From JBEIHI01 sp964655245 (lineage in GTDB: Bacteria; Bdellovibrionota; UBA2394), in contig CAZZLQ010000014.1 in the NCBI GenBank assembly GCA_964655245.1, forward strand, positions 1-38,521: 38,521 nt of DNA. The letters are read 5' to 3'. Below are positions 1 through 6,643 of this stretch, piece by piece (position 1 is the first letter of the stretch; every line of letters begins with the position of its first letter). A program made the translations under genes and the position numbers. Below the pieces are notes generated by a model. The model saw only the letters and a program-made list of their open reading frames with translations. It made no database searches and was not told the DNA's origin.

Positions 1-30
1 GCAAAGAAAAGGCCCAACCGGGGTTGGGCC
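1..30 (-). terminator. Intrinsic terminator of the bcp gene
   Basis: Bases 11-30 form a 9-bp GC-rich inverted repeat (GGCCCAACC / GGTTGGGCC) with a 2-base centre. On the minus strand it is followed by TTTTCTTT at 10-3. It lies about 30 bases after the bcp stop codon, so it is the obvious Rho-independent terminator of that gene. Confidence 0.85.
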
Positions 31-60
31 TCAAAACAACTGAGTTTTCTTGAAAGATCT

Positions 61-771
61 TTAAGCAGCCATCGCTCGAAGCGCTTCCAAAACCTCATCC
101 GTATGACCATCAACTTGAACGCGTCGAAACACTCGAGAAATCTGTCCGTTTCTATCGATCACAAATGTCGAGCGCTCAATCCCCCATGAGATATTGCCGT
201 ACATATTCTTCTGAACGAAAACGCCAAAGGCCTTAGCGGTTTCCTTGTCCAAATCACAGAGAAGTTGAAAGTTGAGATTGTACTTTGAGATAAACTTCTG
301 ATGAGACTGGTGATCATCAAAGCTCACTCCCAAAACGACGGCATTATGAGCCTCCAAAGCGCTTAGGTTATCTCGAAAACTGCAGGCTTCTCGTGTGCAT
401 CCTGGAGTGTCGTCTTTGGGATAAAAATACAAAACGACGTTCTGACCTCGGTACTGAGATAAGGTCACCATCTCGCCGTTTTGATTTTGAAGACTAAAGT
501 CAGGAGCCATATCCCCAACATTCAGCAAAACGCGACTGCTCTCAAGAGAGGCTGCCTGAGTGTTTGCCGTTCGCGCCGCTGCCGCTCTTGCTTTCTTCGC
601 TGCGGGCCGAGCAGGCGCTTTCTTTTTTGTCGCTTTTTTCAAAGCTTTCTTGACCGCCTTCTTCGCGATTTTCTTGGCGGTCTTTTTAGCCGCCCTCTTT
701 GCCACTTTTTTCTTTGTCGATTTTTTGGACTTTGCCTTCACTTTGGATTTTGCCTTTTTTGCTTTCGCCAT
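61..771 (-). CDS. bcp: Bcp/PrxQ-type peroxiredoxin with histone-H1-like Lys/Ala N-terminal tail
   Basis: A thiol peroxidase that reduces hydrogen peroxide and organic peroxides. Residues about 80-236 are a complete Bcp/PrxQ domain. The peroxidatic cysteine is C125 in the motif DTPGCTREAC, and C130 five residues later is the usual resolving cysteine. The first 75 residues are not part of this family: 28 of the first 60 are lysine, most of the rest alanine, and there is no acidic residue before E77, as in histone H1 tails. The ATG at 771 is supported by a Shine-Dalgarno AAAGGAG just upstream; starting later would remove the tail but leave no comparable site. The gene is single, divergent from ygfZ, and ends at a clear terminator. 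I infer that the tail binds nucleic acid or another polyanion and places the enzyme at the nucleoid; this is not shown by the sequence. Confidence is high for the enzyme and for the tail being translated. Confidence 0.93.
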   Translation of the reverse strand: MAKAKKAKSKVKAKSKKSTKKKVAKRAAKKTAKKIAKKAVKKALKKATKKKAPARPAAKKARAAAARTANTQAASLESSRVLLNVGDMAPDFSLQNQNGEMVTLSQYRGQNVVLYFYPKDDTPGCTREACSFRDNLSALEAHNAVVLGVSFDDHQSHQKFISKYNLNFQLLCDLDKETAKAFGVFVQKNMYGNISWGIERSTFVIDRNGQISRVFRRVQVDGHTDEVLEALRAMAA

Positions 772-824
772 GGATGACTCCTTTAAACTTTTGATGAGAA
801 TAGCTCTTTTAGAGCGGACATTGC

Positions 825-852
825 TTGAGTTTTTTAGCCCAAAATCTAGATT
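825..852 (+). promoter_or_regulatory. Promoter of ygfZ, probably leaderless
   Basis: TTGAGT (825-830), 16-base spacer, TAGATT (847-852), then 6 bases to the ATG at 859. No Shine-Dalgarno is present in TTCTTCCC before the start. Transcription would begin at or within a base of the start codon. Confidence 0.55.
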
Positions 853-858
853 CTTCCC

Positions 859-1656
859 ATGAAAACTTACTCCCTGATCGAGCTCGAAGGACAGGATGCA
901 TCAGACTTTGGACATCGAATGTTTAGCCGCAGCCTCAAGACGCTCTCGGCTCAGGAAGGAAGACTCACACTGTTCCTCAGTGCAGAGGGAAAGATTCAAT
1001 CCATTTTTTGGATGATCAAGACCAACAACGGACTCAGGCTCATTGTCGAGAAGGACCAGCAGCAGGGGCTCGCCAACTTGATTGAACGCTACCATTTTGC
1101 AGAAAATTTTAAGATGGTCCTTGGTCCCACCGTCTCAGCAACCTGGAGACCCTCCCCCAATGTTGGGGCTGGAGTGGGATTTTTGAAGGATCAACAATTT
1201 GTAGGTGTCTGGCGAGGAACAGAGTGGATTTTTGATCTCAATCAATTGAGTCAGCCAGGTTCGCCCGAGTGGGCGCTGCACCGAGTTCAAAATCTCATTC
1301 CCGAGTGGGGATCCGATATGGACGCATCAACTTTAGTTTTCGAGCCCGGACTCGAGGAACTCTGTGATGAAAACAAGGGCTGCTATATCGGTCAGGAAGT
1401 TGTGGAGCGAGTGCGAAGTCGCGGAGGACAAGCTCCTCGAAGACTAGCTCTTGTTGAGTGGAGTCAACAACCTCCGACGAAATCCCAGAGCATCGCCTCC
1501 TCTTCTCAAGAAAACATTGGTAACACCACGGCGACTCAGGCTGTTGAATTCGAAGGAAAATGGCTTGGACTCGCTTATCTCAAAAGAGGCTTTGGAATCG
1601 AAGGGGCGCAAGTTCAGACGGATGGAGTTTCAGGTCGCTGCCTTCGCAGCATTTAA
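859..1656 (+). CDS. ygfZ: YgfZ/GcvT-like folate-binding iron-sulfur maintenance protein
   Basis: A member of the YgfZ (COG0354) family, tetrahydrofolate-binding relatives of GcvT that help maintain or repair iron-sulfur enzymes such as the tRNA methylthiotransferase MiaB. The diagnostic family motif K-G-C-[FY]-x-G-Q-E is present at residues 173-180 (KGCYIGQE), with the invariant cysteine at C175, followed by the usual basic RVRSRG stretch. At 265 residues it is somewhat shorter than the E. coli protein (about 326), with the loss mainly in the C-terminal part. It starts at ATG 859, has no Shine-Dalgarno, and sits 6 bases after a -10 box. It is divergent from the peroxiredoxin gene, which fits a shared role in oxidative-stress protection, though that link is inference. 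Confidence 0.88.
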   Translation: MKTYSLIELEGQDASDFGHRMFSRSLKTLSAQEGRLTLFLSAEGKIQSIFWMIKTNNGLRLIVEKDQQQGLANLIERYHFAENFKMVLGPTVSATWRPSPNVGAGVGFLKDQQFVGVWRGTEWIFDLNQLSQPGSPEWALHRVQNLIPEWGSDMDASTLVFEPGLEELCDENKGCYIGQEVVERVRSRGGQAPRRLALVEWSQQPPTKSQSIASSSQENIGNTTATQAVEFEGKWLGLAYLKRGFGIEGAQVQTDGVSGRCLRSI

Positions 1657-1713
1657 GACAAAGATCGTCTCAATCGGACCAAACTCGACGAAAGAGACTC
1701 GAATTGAGTCGTC

Positions 1714-1745
1714 CAAAAACCTCAGTGCAACTTTAGTTGCGTGAG
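1714..1745 (-). terminator. Intrinsic terminator, minus strand, in the RNA locus
   Basis: Bases 1721-1745 form a hairpin with CTCA/TGAG and GCAACT/AGTTGC paired segments. On the minus strand it is followed by GTTTTTGG (1720-1713). It would end a minus-strand transcript coming from the 1750-2100 region, where no minus-strand protein gene is visible. No minus-strand promoter could be placed with confidence. Confidence 0.5.
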
Positions 1746-1778
1746 CTGCGGGCCACTTAGGTTGTCCCTCCTCCAGGG

Positions 1779-1945
1779 CATGGAGCTTGCAATCCTCTTT
1801 AAAGTCGAGACAGGTAATAAGAGGGAGGGGCGTGGCGCTTCGTAAGTCTTTAGAGCATACCCCCTACTTTAAAGAATCCCCTTAGTTTACGTGGTGTCCA
1901 GCCCTCCATCTCCTGTTGATGTCATCTTGCGCGGTCAAAGCCATG
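1779..1945. ncRNA. Candidate structured RNA (6S-like rod), strand unresolved
   Basis: This segment contains a nested series of complementary blocks that fold into one long interrupted hairpin: 1779-1792 with 1927-1945, 1810-1814 with 1912-1916, 1824-1829 with 1902-1907, 1841-1846 with 1881-1891, and 1847-1852 with 1870-1875. Between the two outer helices lies an unpaired bubble of 17 and 10 bases (1793-1809 and 1917-1926). The length of about 165 bases, rod shape and internal bubble resemble 6S RNA, the RNA-polymerase decoy. No 6S primary-sequence hallmark could be confirmed. Support for transcription comes from flanking outward-facing terminators at 1714-1745 (minus) and 2076-2109 (plus), and a weak plus-strand -10-like TAGGTT at 1758-1763. 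It could equally be part of a longer plus-strand RNA ending at 2109. Confidence 0.35.
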
Positions 1946-2089
1946 AAGGGAGTGGTTTTGGCGTTGGGTGAGGCGATTGGAGGAAGCTTCATCTGCTGCA
2001 CTGGAGTGAGGTGGCAGAAAAGACAATCCGTTGGGGGCGACATCACCTACTACACCACCAACTTAACTCGTCGAAGCGAAGCTCTCTAA
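1943..2089 (+). CDS. Possible 48-residue small protein ending in a terminator loop
   Basis: A 48-codon reading frame starts at ATG 1943 (alternative in-frame ATG at 1919) and ends at TAA 2087-2089, inside the loop of the strong intrinsic terminator at 2076-2109. The predicted peptide begins MKGVVLALGEAIGGSF and has two adjacent cysteines and a tail rich in Thr, Tyr and Arg. There is no convincing Shine-Dalgarno, and it uses AGG and AGA, which are uncommon for arginine in neighbouring genes. I do not recognise a family. It may be a chance frame within a structured RNA; the main argument for it is the stop-in-terminator arrangement. Confidence 0.2.
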   Translation: MKGVVLALGEAIGGSFICCTGVRWQKRQSVGGDITYYTTNLTRRSEAL

Positions 2090-2109
2090 TCAGAGCTTCG
2101 CGTTTTTTT
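2076..2109 (+). terminator. Strong intrinsic terminator, plus strand
   Basis: A 10-bp perfect stem GCGAAGCTCT (2076-2085) and AGAGCTTCGC (2092-2101) with a 6-base loop is followed by seven T residues at 2103-2109. It points in the plus direction, yet the nearest plus-strand recognised gene (ygfZ) ended 420 bases earlier. It therefore implies an unannotated plus-strand transcript between 1657 and 2076. Confidence 0.85.
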
Positions 2110-2147
2110 GGGGTACCAATCCAAATTGATTTAAGCCGAAAGAAGGC

Positions 2148-2244
2148 GGCCAGGAATAATCACGTCAACAGGAGCACCCACGTACCGTTGCTTTCTTCCG
2201 AACCTGGCGGGATTAGTGGACTCGCTTTGAGTGACCTCCCGGCC
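2148..2244 (-). ncRNA. ffs: Signal recognition particle RNA (4.5S, small bacterial type)
   Basis: Read on the minus strand, the segment contains the conserved SRP domain IV core, CCAGGTTCGGAAGAAAGC, with the GGAA tetraloop and the AGC-containing asymmetric loop that bind the Ffh M domain. The two ends pair into a long helix: GGCCGGGA at the 5' end with TCCTGGCC at the 3' end, then GGTCAC with GTGATT. The total of about 97 bases matches the small hairpin type that lacks the Alu domain. It partners with Ffh to target nascent inner-membrane proteins. It is transcribed opposite to and just upstream of tRNA-Ser. A weak TTGATT/CAGATA promoter is possible at 2288-2260 on the minus strand. Exact ends are estimated from the closing helix. 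Confidence 0.88.
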
Positions 2245-2344
2245 ACTTAGTCTTCGGTTTATCTGCCTTTGCTCTTGCGAGCAATCAAGAACTGGGCGAT
2301 ACCTTGGAGTGGACTTCGGCTCAGTTGACCAGAGTAAAGGACTT

Positions 2345-2436
<92 letters not shown>

Positions 2437-2466
2437 TTTCTTTTTTCATTTCGTTTATTGAACTGG

Positions 2467-3303
2467 ATGATCGTTTGGACCTCTCTCTTGGTGAGCCTAA
2501 GCGGCTGTCAAACAAGTATTCGATTCCTCTACAACCAATCGGATTGGCTCGTTGAACGATGGGCCAATCAGCTACTCGAATTTCCGGGAGATCGAAGGGC
2601 CGAGCTGCATCGAGAAGTTCAGGGCTTTTTCAAAGAGCATCGCTCCGTCGAGCTGCCCTTGCTGGTCTACTACCTCCATTCCACCGCTGATCTCATCTCG
2701 AGATCTCAGCCGACAGAAGCCAAGATTCAAAGCAGTCTCAATGATCTTGAAAACCTCGCCCAGCGGACACTCTCTCTTGCCATTCCTGGTACAGCACGCA
2801 TTCTGGCATCACTTTCCCCAGCAGAAACTGAGCGCCTGAAAAAGAACATCGAGACCAAGAACTCTCATCTGCTCAAAGAGCGAGAGGAACTGAGCTTGGA
2901 AGATTGGCGAAAGCAAAGACGAAAGAACTCTCAAAGAGCGTTCAAGTTTCTCGCTGGCACTCCCTCACCCGAACAGGCGAGATTGATCGAGCAGTGGATC
3001 TTGGAAAGCGACTACTCAAAGAGAAATCTTTGGCTGAGTTTTCGGCAGATTAAACAGGCCGAGCTTTTCAAACTCTTGGAGCGCAAAGCCCCAGAGAGCG
3101 AGATCGAAAATTTTCTTCGCAGCTGGATCGAACCGAAACAGGAATCTCTCCAAACCCAATCGGATTACTCAAAACACTTTAAGGCTGAGCGCCAACGAAT
3201 CACAAAGACGATTCTTGCACTCAGTCTCTCACTCAGCCCCAAACAAAAAGAACACTTTGTTGAAACCCTTCATGAGCTTTCTGACTCCCTCAAAACTCCC
3301 TAG
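2467..3303 (+). CDS. DUF6279-like lipoprotein
   Basis: A 278-residue lipoprotein. The N-terminus is a short hydrophobic stretch ending in a lipobox L-S-G-C with the lipidated cysteine at C14, so it should sit in the inner or outer membrane facing the periplasm. Immediately after it comes a CQTSIRFLYNQSDWL segment, which matches the signature start of the DUF6279 family (small GC-x-x-x-IRxxYN lipoproteins of unknown function). The remainder is predicted to be helical and charged, with many Glu, Lys and Arg. ATG 2467 was chosen, but TTG 2458 would add a few residues and there is no good Shine-Dalgarno for either. It starts 30 bases after tRNA-Ser, so it may be read from the tRNA transcript. Its function is unknown. 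Confidence 0.75.
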   Translation: MIVWTSLLVSLSGCQTSIRFLYNQSDWLVERWANQLLEFPGDRRAELHREVQGFFKEHRSVELPLLVYYLHSTADLISRSQPTEAKIQSSLNDLENLAQRTLSLAIPGTARILASLSPAETERLKKNIETKNSHLLKEREELSLEDWRKQRRKNSQRAFKFLAGTPSPEQARLIEQWILESDYSKRNLWLSFRQIKQAELFKLLERKAPESEIENFLRSWIEPKQESLQTQSDYSKHFKAERQRITKTILALSLSLSPKQKEHFVETLHELSDSLKTP

Positions 3304-3397
3304 CCCAAATCCGCTCCTTGTCTTTTGAATGCATTTAGCCAATCCTAATGAGATAAAAATGCTCAGTTTAACTTTTACAAATGGAGAGATAAGAAAA

Positions 3398-3877
3398 ATG
3401 AAATACTTTTTAGTTTTGTTTGCATTAGTCAGCACCGGAACTTACGCACAAAATAAGCCTGGTCTTTTAAAGCAAGTGTCAGGCCAGAAATACGGAATGG
3501 CTGGCTGCGGACTTGGGTCAATTGTATTCGGCAACGATGCTGGGTTTGTCCAAGTCTTTGCGGCAACAACCAATGGCACCTCGGGCAATCAAACCTTCGG
3601 GATCTCTTCTGGAACCTCTAACTGTACTGCAGCATCAGGCGCCTCAGCTAGCCGCGCTGCGGACTATGTGATCGCCAATCGAATTCAAATCGAGACCGAC
3701 GCAGCTCGAGGTCAGGGCGAAAGCATCGATGCTTTGGCCACACTGGGCGGCTGTGACTCCAAGCAACTCGCCTCCTCACTACAATCTGGCTACGGCAAGA
3801 TTTTTGAAGCAGAGGCTTCAAACGAAACGGTCTCTAGCCGAGTGGTCGAGCAGCTTTCTGTTTGCTCCGCTGGATAA
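3398..3877 (+). CDS. DUF3015 family secreted protein
   Basis: A 159-residue exported protein. Residues 1-17 (MKYFLVLFALVSTGTYA) are a typical signal peptide with cleavage after TYA. The mature protein contains the DUF3015 pattern: a GMAGCGLGSIVFG stretch close to the start, a Ser/Thr/Asn-rich middle, and paired cysteines (in AGCG, SNCT, GGCD and SVCS) that probably form disulfides in the periplasm. Function is unknown in all members I know of. The start at 3398 rather than the upstream in-frame ATG 3329 is chosen because GGAGAG lies 9 bases upstream and the signal peptide begins there. The gene ends at a very strong terminator (3913-3949). Confidence 0.82.
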   Translation: MKYFLVLFALVSTGTYAQNKPGLLKQVSGQKYGMAGCGLGSIVFGNDAGFVQVFAATTNGTSGNQTFGISSGTSNCTAASGASASRAADYVIANRIQIETDAARGQGESIDALATLGGCDSKQLASSLQSGYGKIFEAEASNETVSSRVVEQLSVCSAG

Positions 3878-3912
3878 GCAACTAAATTTTCTTTGATGAA
3901 AAGAGGGAAAGT

Positions 3913-3949
3913 GCCACATTCCGAAGGGAATGTGGCTTTTTCTTTTTTT
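3913..3949 (+). terminator. Intrinsic terminator overlapping the start of the next gene
   Basis: A perfect 10-bp stem GCCACATTCC (3913-3922) and GGAATGTGGC (3927-3936) with loop GAAG is followed by TTTTTCTTTTTTT (3937-3949). It terminates the DUF3015 gene. The ATG of the next gene (3930-3932) is inside the 3' arm of the stem and the T tract encodes the hydrophobic core of its signal peptide. Confidence 0.9.
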
Positions 3950-5711
3950 AGTCTCAGCAACTGCGGATCCTGCCCTTTCAGATCCCTGGTTGAAGCTCCT
4001 TCGCTATAAGCCCAACACCATTTCAGCGGGCTTTGAATCTCAGATCGACGACCCCCAGTTTTTTCTTTCTCCCAACGGAAAAATTGATCCAAGAGCTGAA
4101 TGGATCGTCACGCTCAACGCACTAAAAACTGATCCCAAGATAAAATGTCGCTTTCCCGCTCGGCACCTCCTGGTGAACGGAAAATCAACGCAATCCATCC
4201 GAGAGCTTGATTCATGTTCCGAATTTCAAAACTTTCGAAACGTTCTGAAGGCAAAATCCGTAAGTCTTATTTTCTCTTCCTACTTTCTCAACAACCCTTC
4301 TTCAGCTTTCGGACATGTTTTTTTGAGATTCAATCAATCCTCCAGTGAAGGGGGTCCAGAGCTTCTGGATCATGCGATAGACTTTGCAGCAAACGTGGAC
4401 ACCCAAAATGCGCTCATCTACGGCATCAAAGGAATCTTTGGAATGTTTAAGGGCACCTTTTCACTCAAGCCGTATTTTTTTCAGGTTCGGCAATATGCCG
4501 CATTCGAGTCTCGAGATTTGTGGAGCTATCAACTCAAACTTTCTCAGGATCAAGTCGACTATCTCATCGCGCATTTGTGGGAAGTCGGACAGGGCTGGAT
4601 TGATTACTATTACTTTGATGAAAACTGCGCTTACCACATTTTGGGTGCGATCGAAGCCACTCGACCAGACCTCGACCTGACAGATGCTCTTCCTCCGTAT
4701 GTAATTCCCATCGATGTTGTTCGTATTCTCAAGACGAACGATTTACTCGACGCGCCCTCTTATCGACCTTCGGTAAAAACGAGCTTGGATTATCGACTTT
4801 CTGTTTTAAACTCAGATCAACTAACTCAAGTGCGCCTTTGGACAGATCTCAATGAGTCCGCTCCAACCGCCGCAGTGGCTGAGGATGCTTCAACTCTCGA
4901 CGCTGCTCTCGACTCCATGGACTATCTCTATCCTTACGAAGTGCAACTCCCGCATTCAGATGCCTCCAAACGAAAAAGCCTCCTCGGGCGACTGCGCGCT
5001 GATACAAAAGTCGCCTCTCAACCCTTGGCACTGAAGCCAGACCCACTCACTCAGCCTCATCTTGCTCACAAAACATCTCTTATCTCCGTTGGTGGCGGCT
5101 TCTCTCAAACTGATCGAGCCTTCACTGACATTCGCTTTCGTCCCGTCTTTCATGACTTCCTCGATCCAATCGCAGGACTTCCTCAATATGCTGAGATTAA
5201 GTTTTTTGATGCGAGCGTTCGATGGCTCATCAACGAACACAAGATTTTGCTCAAAGAGTTGACGATCTTTGAAGTGTTCTCACTCACACCGTGGGAATCA
5301 GTCTACAAGCCTCTGTCGTGGCATCTGCGAGTGGGCGCTCAAACCAACGATGAGCGAACGTGTCGTCATTGCCTATCTCTTTCCACTGAGGGCGGTGCGG
5401 GTCTCAGCAGTAAAACGACGAGTCTGTTGGTAGAAGCCGAGTCTACGCTCAACTCTAAACTCCAAGATGAACGCATCGGGTATCTGGCCCTTGGACCCAC
5501 TCTGCTGCTTCGGCTTCAAGACGCACAGAAGTGGGGGGTGGTTTTGAGAGCACGATACCGCTACCGATTTTTCTTAAGCCGCAATCCGCATTTCACTGAG
5601 GCAGAGACTGCCATTCGATATCAAATGAGTGAAAATTTTTCGATCGTCGGCACAATAGGTGCGAATGACTTTCAACCTCAAGGGAAGTTGGAGGTGCGGT
5701 ATTATTTTTAA
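3930..5711 (+). CDS. DUF4105 (Lnb-like) envelope protein
   Basis: A 593-residue exported protein. Residues 1-12 (MWLFLFLVSATA) form a very short signal peptide. The N-terminal half carries the DUF4105 signature: NNPSSAFGH at 121-129 with H129, and YFDENCAYH around 228-236 with C233. These conserved His and Cys residues suggest a cysteine-peptidase or amidase-like (NlpC/P60-related) fold; that is inference from the family. The C-terminal 200 residues look like alternating beta strands ending in RYYF, typical of an outer-membrane beta barrel. The only sensible start is ATG 3930, which lies inside the preceding terminator hairpin and has GAAGGG too close to act as a normal Shine-Dalgarno. Expression would need read-through of that terminator or an undetected internal promoter. 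The lipoprotein hydrolase begins one base after its stop. Confidence 0.8.
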   Translation: MWLFLFLVSATADPALSDPWLKLLRYKPNTISAGFESQIDDPQFFLSPNGKIDPRAEWIVTLNALKTDPKIKCRFPARHLLVNGKSTQSIRELDSCSEFQNFRNVLKAKSVSLIFSSYFLNNPSSAFGHVFLRFNQSSSEGGPELLDHAIDFAANVDTQNALIYGIKGIFGMFKGTFSLKPYFFQVRQYAAFESRDLWSYQLKLSQDQVDYLIAHLWEVGQGWIDYYYFDENCAYHILGAIEATRPDLDLTDALPPYVIPIDVVRILKTNDLLDAPSYRPSVKTSLDYRLSVLNSDQLTQVRLWTDLNESAPTAAVAEDASTLDAALDSMDYLYPYEVQLPHSDASKRKSLLGRLRADTKVASQPLALKPDPLTQPHLAHKTSLISVGGGFSQTDRAFTDIRFRPVFHDFLDPIAGLPQYAEIKFFDASVRWLINEHKILLKELTIFEVFSLTPWESVYKPLSWHLRVGAQTNDERTCRHCLSLSTEGGAGLSSKTTSLLVEAESTLNSKLQDERIGYLALGPTLLLRLQDAQKWGVVLRARYRYRFFLSRNPHFTEAETAIRYQMSENFSIVGTIGANDFQPQGKLEVRYYF

Positions 5712-5712
5712 A

Positions 5713-6594
5713 ATGCAACTGATTGGGGCGTGCTTGCTGCTCAACGCCTGCTCTGGCCTTCTTTATCACCCCTCCGATAAAGTCTTTTGGCCCGCTCAAA
5801 AGTTTGGACTTCAGGCAAAAGATATTCACTTTGAAAACGCTGAGGGCGTTCGACTTCATGCCTGGCTTCTTGAGCCCAAGAAGGTTTCCAAACCTTGGGT
5901 CTTCATCTTGTTTCATGGCAACGCAGAAAACCTAAGTTCGCACTATGCTGGACTCGCCTGGACGGTCGAAATGGGAGCCCGACTCTTTGTCTTCGACTAC
6001 CAAGGTTATGGACAATCGGAAGGAGAGCCCTCACCAAGAGGAACTGTGCAAGACGGAATAGCAGCTCTTCGGTGGGTGAATGATCAATTCCCTAATCTTA
6101 AAATGATTGTGGTTGGACAAAGTCTTGGCGGTGCGGTGGCCGTAAGAAGCCTTCAGGAACTAGATCGCGATGAGACTTTTCCCGCGCCCAAGGCCCTGAT
6201 CCTTGAAGGTAGCTTTTCCTCCTATCAAAGTGCGGGCGTTAGCGTGCTCAGTCGATCGTGGATCACTTGGCCGCTTCAGCCACTAGCTTATGTTTTGCTC
6301 AGCGACACTTGGGCCCCTCACGCCGACTTCTTTGCGCAATCGCGCCATCTCAAAATCCCGAAGCTGATCATTCACAACGAGAGAGATCCTGTTGTGGATT
6401 ACACTTTGGGAGAGGAGTTATTCCAAGCTCTGCCACAACCCAAGGAGCTTTGGACCATACCCGCTGGCCGGCACATGGATACGTTTTGGCGAGAGGAACC
6501 AAACTATCGCAAGCAGCTATGGGATTGGCTCTCGAGCGTGAAATCAACTCCCATTTCGGGGACTTCATGCCCCTCAACCCCCCATAAAGACTGA
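5713..6594 (+). CDS. Lipoprotein alpha/beta hydrolase (Bem46/ABHD-like)
   Basis: A 293-residue serine hydrolase anchored by a lipid. The lipobox is L-N-A-C with C13. The alpha/beta hydrolase core shows the oxyanion HGNAEN at 68-73, the nucleophile elbow GQSLGG at 135-140 with S137, an acid in NERD (D225) or D229, and the catalytic histidine H254 in GRHMD. The overall pattern matches the Bem46/ABHD13-like family (esterases or peptidases of broad or unknown substrate). ATG 5713 is one base after the DUF4105 stop, so translation is probably coupled; the nearest Shine-Dalgarno-like GGAGG is about 19 bases upstream. The C-terminal 15 residues are low-complexity and Ser/Pro/Thr-rich. The substrate is unknown; partnership with the upstream envelope protein is inferred from co-transcription only. 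Confidence 0.85.
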   Translation: MQLIGACLLLNACSGLLYHPSDKVFWPAQKFGLQAKDIHFENAEGVRLHAWLLEPKKVSKPWVFILFHGNAENLSSHYAGLAWTVEMGARLFVFDYQGYGQSEGEPSPRGTVQDGIAALRWVNDQFPNLKMIVVGQSLGGAVAVRSLQELDRDETFPAPKALILEGSFSSYQSAGVSVLSRSWITWPLQPLAYVLLSDTWAPHADFFAQSRHLKIPKLIIHNERDPVVDYTLGEELFQALPQPKELWTIPAGRHMDTFWREEPNYRKQLWDWLSSVKSTPISGTSCPSTPHKD

Positions 6595-6606
6595 TTAACA
6601 GGCGCT

Positions 6607-6635
6607 TTGAAGTGGCAGGATTTTTGCTCTAAAGA
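6607..6635 (+). promoter_or_regulatory. Possible promoter of the 6644 gene
   Basis: TTGAAG (6607-6612), 17 bases, TAAAGA (6630-6635), then 8 bases to ATG 6644. The -10 lacks the final T. AAAGAG at 6631-6636 could alternatively be a weak Shine-Dalgarno. Confidence 0.3.
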
Positions 6636-6643
6636 GTCTTTGT

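Noticed and set aside
481..862. Two plus-strand frames of about 100 codons rich in Phe, Leu and Cys
   Set aside because: They are antisense to the Lys/Ala tail of the peroxiredoxin (complement of AAG/AAA/GCC codons reads as Phe, Leu and Gly), with no start signals.
1657..2110. tmRNA or RNase P RNA in the gene-free region
   Set aside because: No tRNA-like T-arm with CCA end, no tag-like reading frame, and no conserved GAGGAAAGTCC or matching P4 partner on either strand.
2011..2250. A 79-codon plus-strand frame
   Set aside because: It runs through the terminator at 2076-2109 and antisense through the SRP RNA, and has no Shine-Dalgarno.
1657..2344. Cyclic-di-GMP (GEMM) or cobalamin riboswitch, prompted by GGTCAAAGCC at 1934-1942
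   Set aside because: Only a short piece resembles the riboswitch core; the other conserved segments and a downstream gene are missing.
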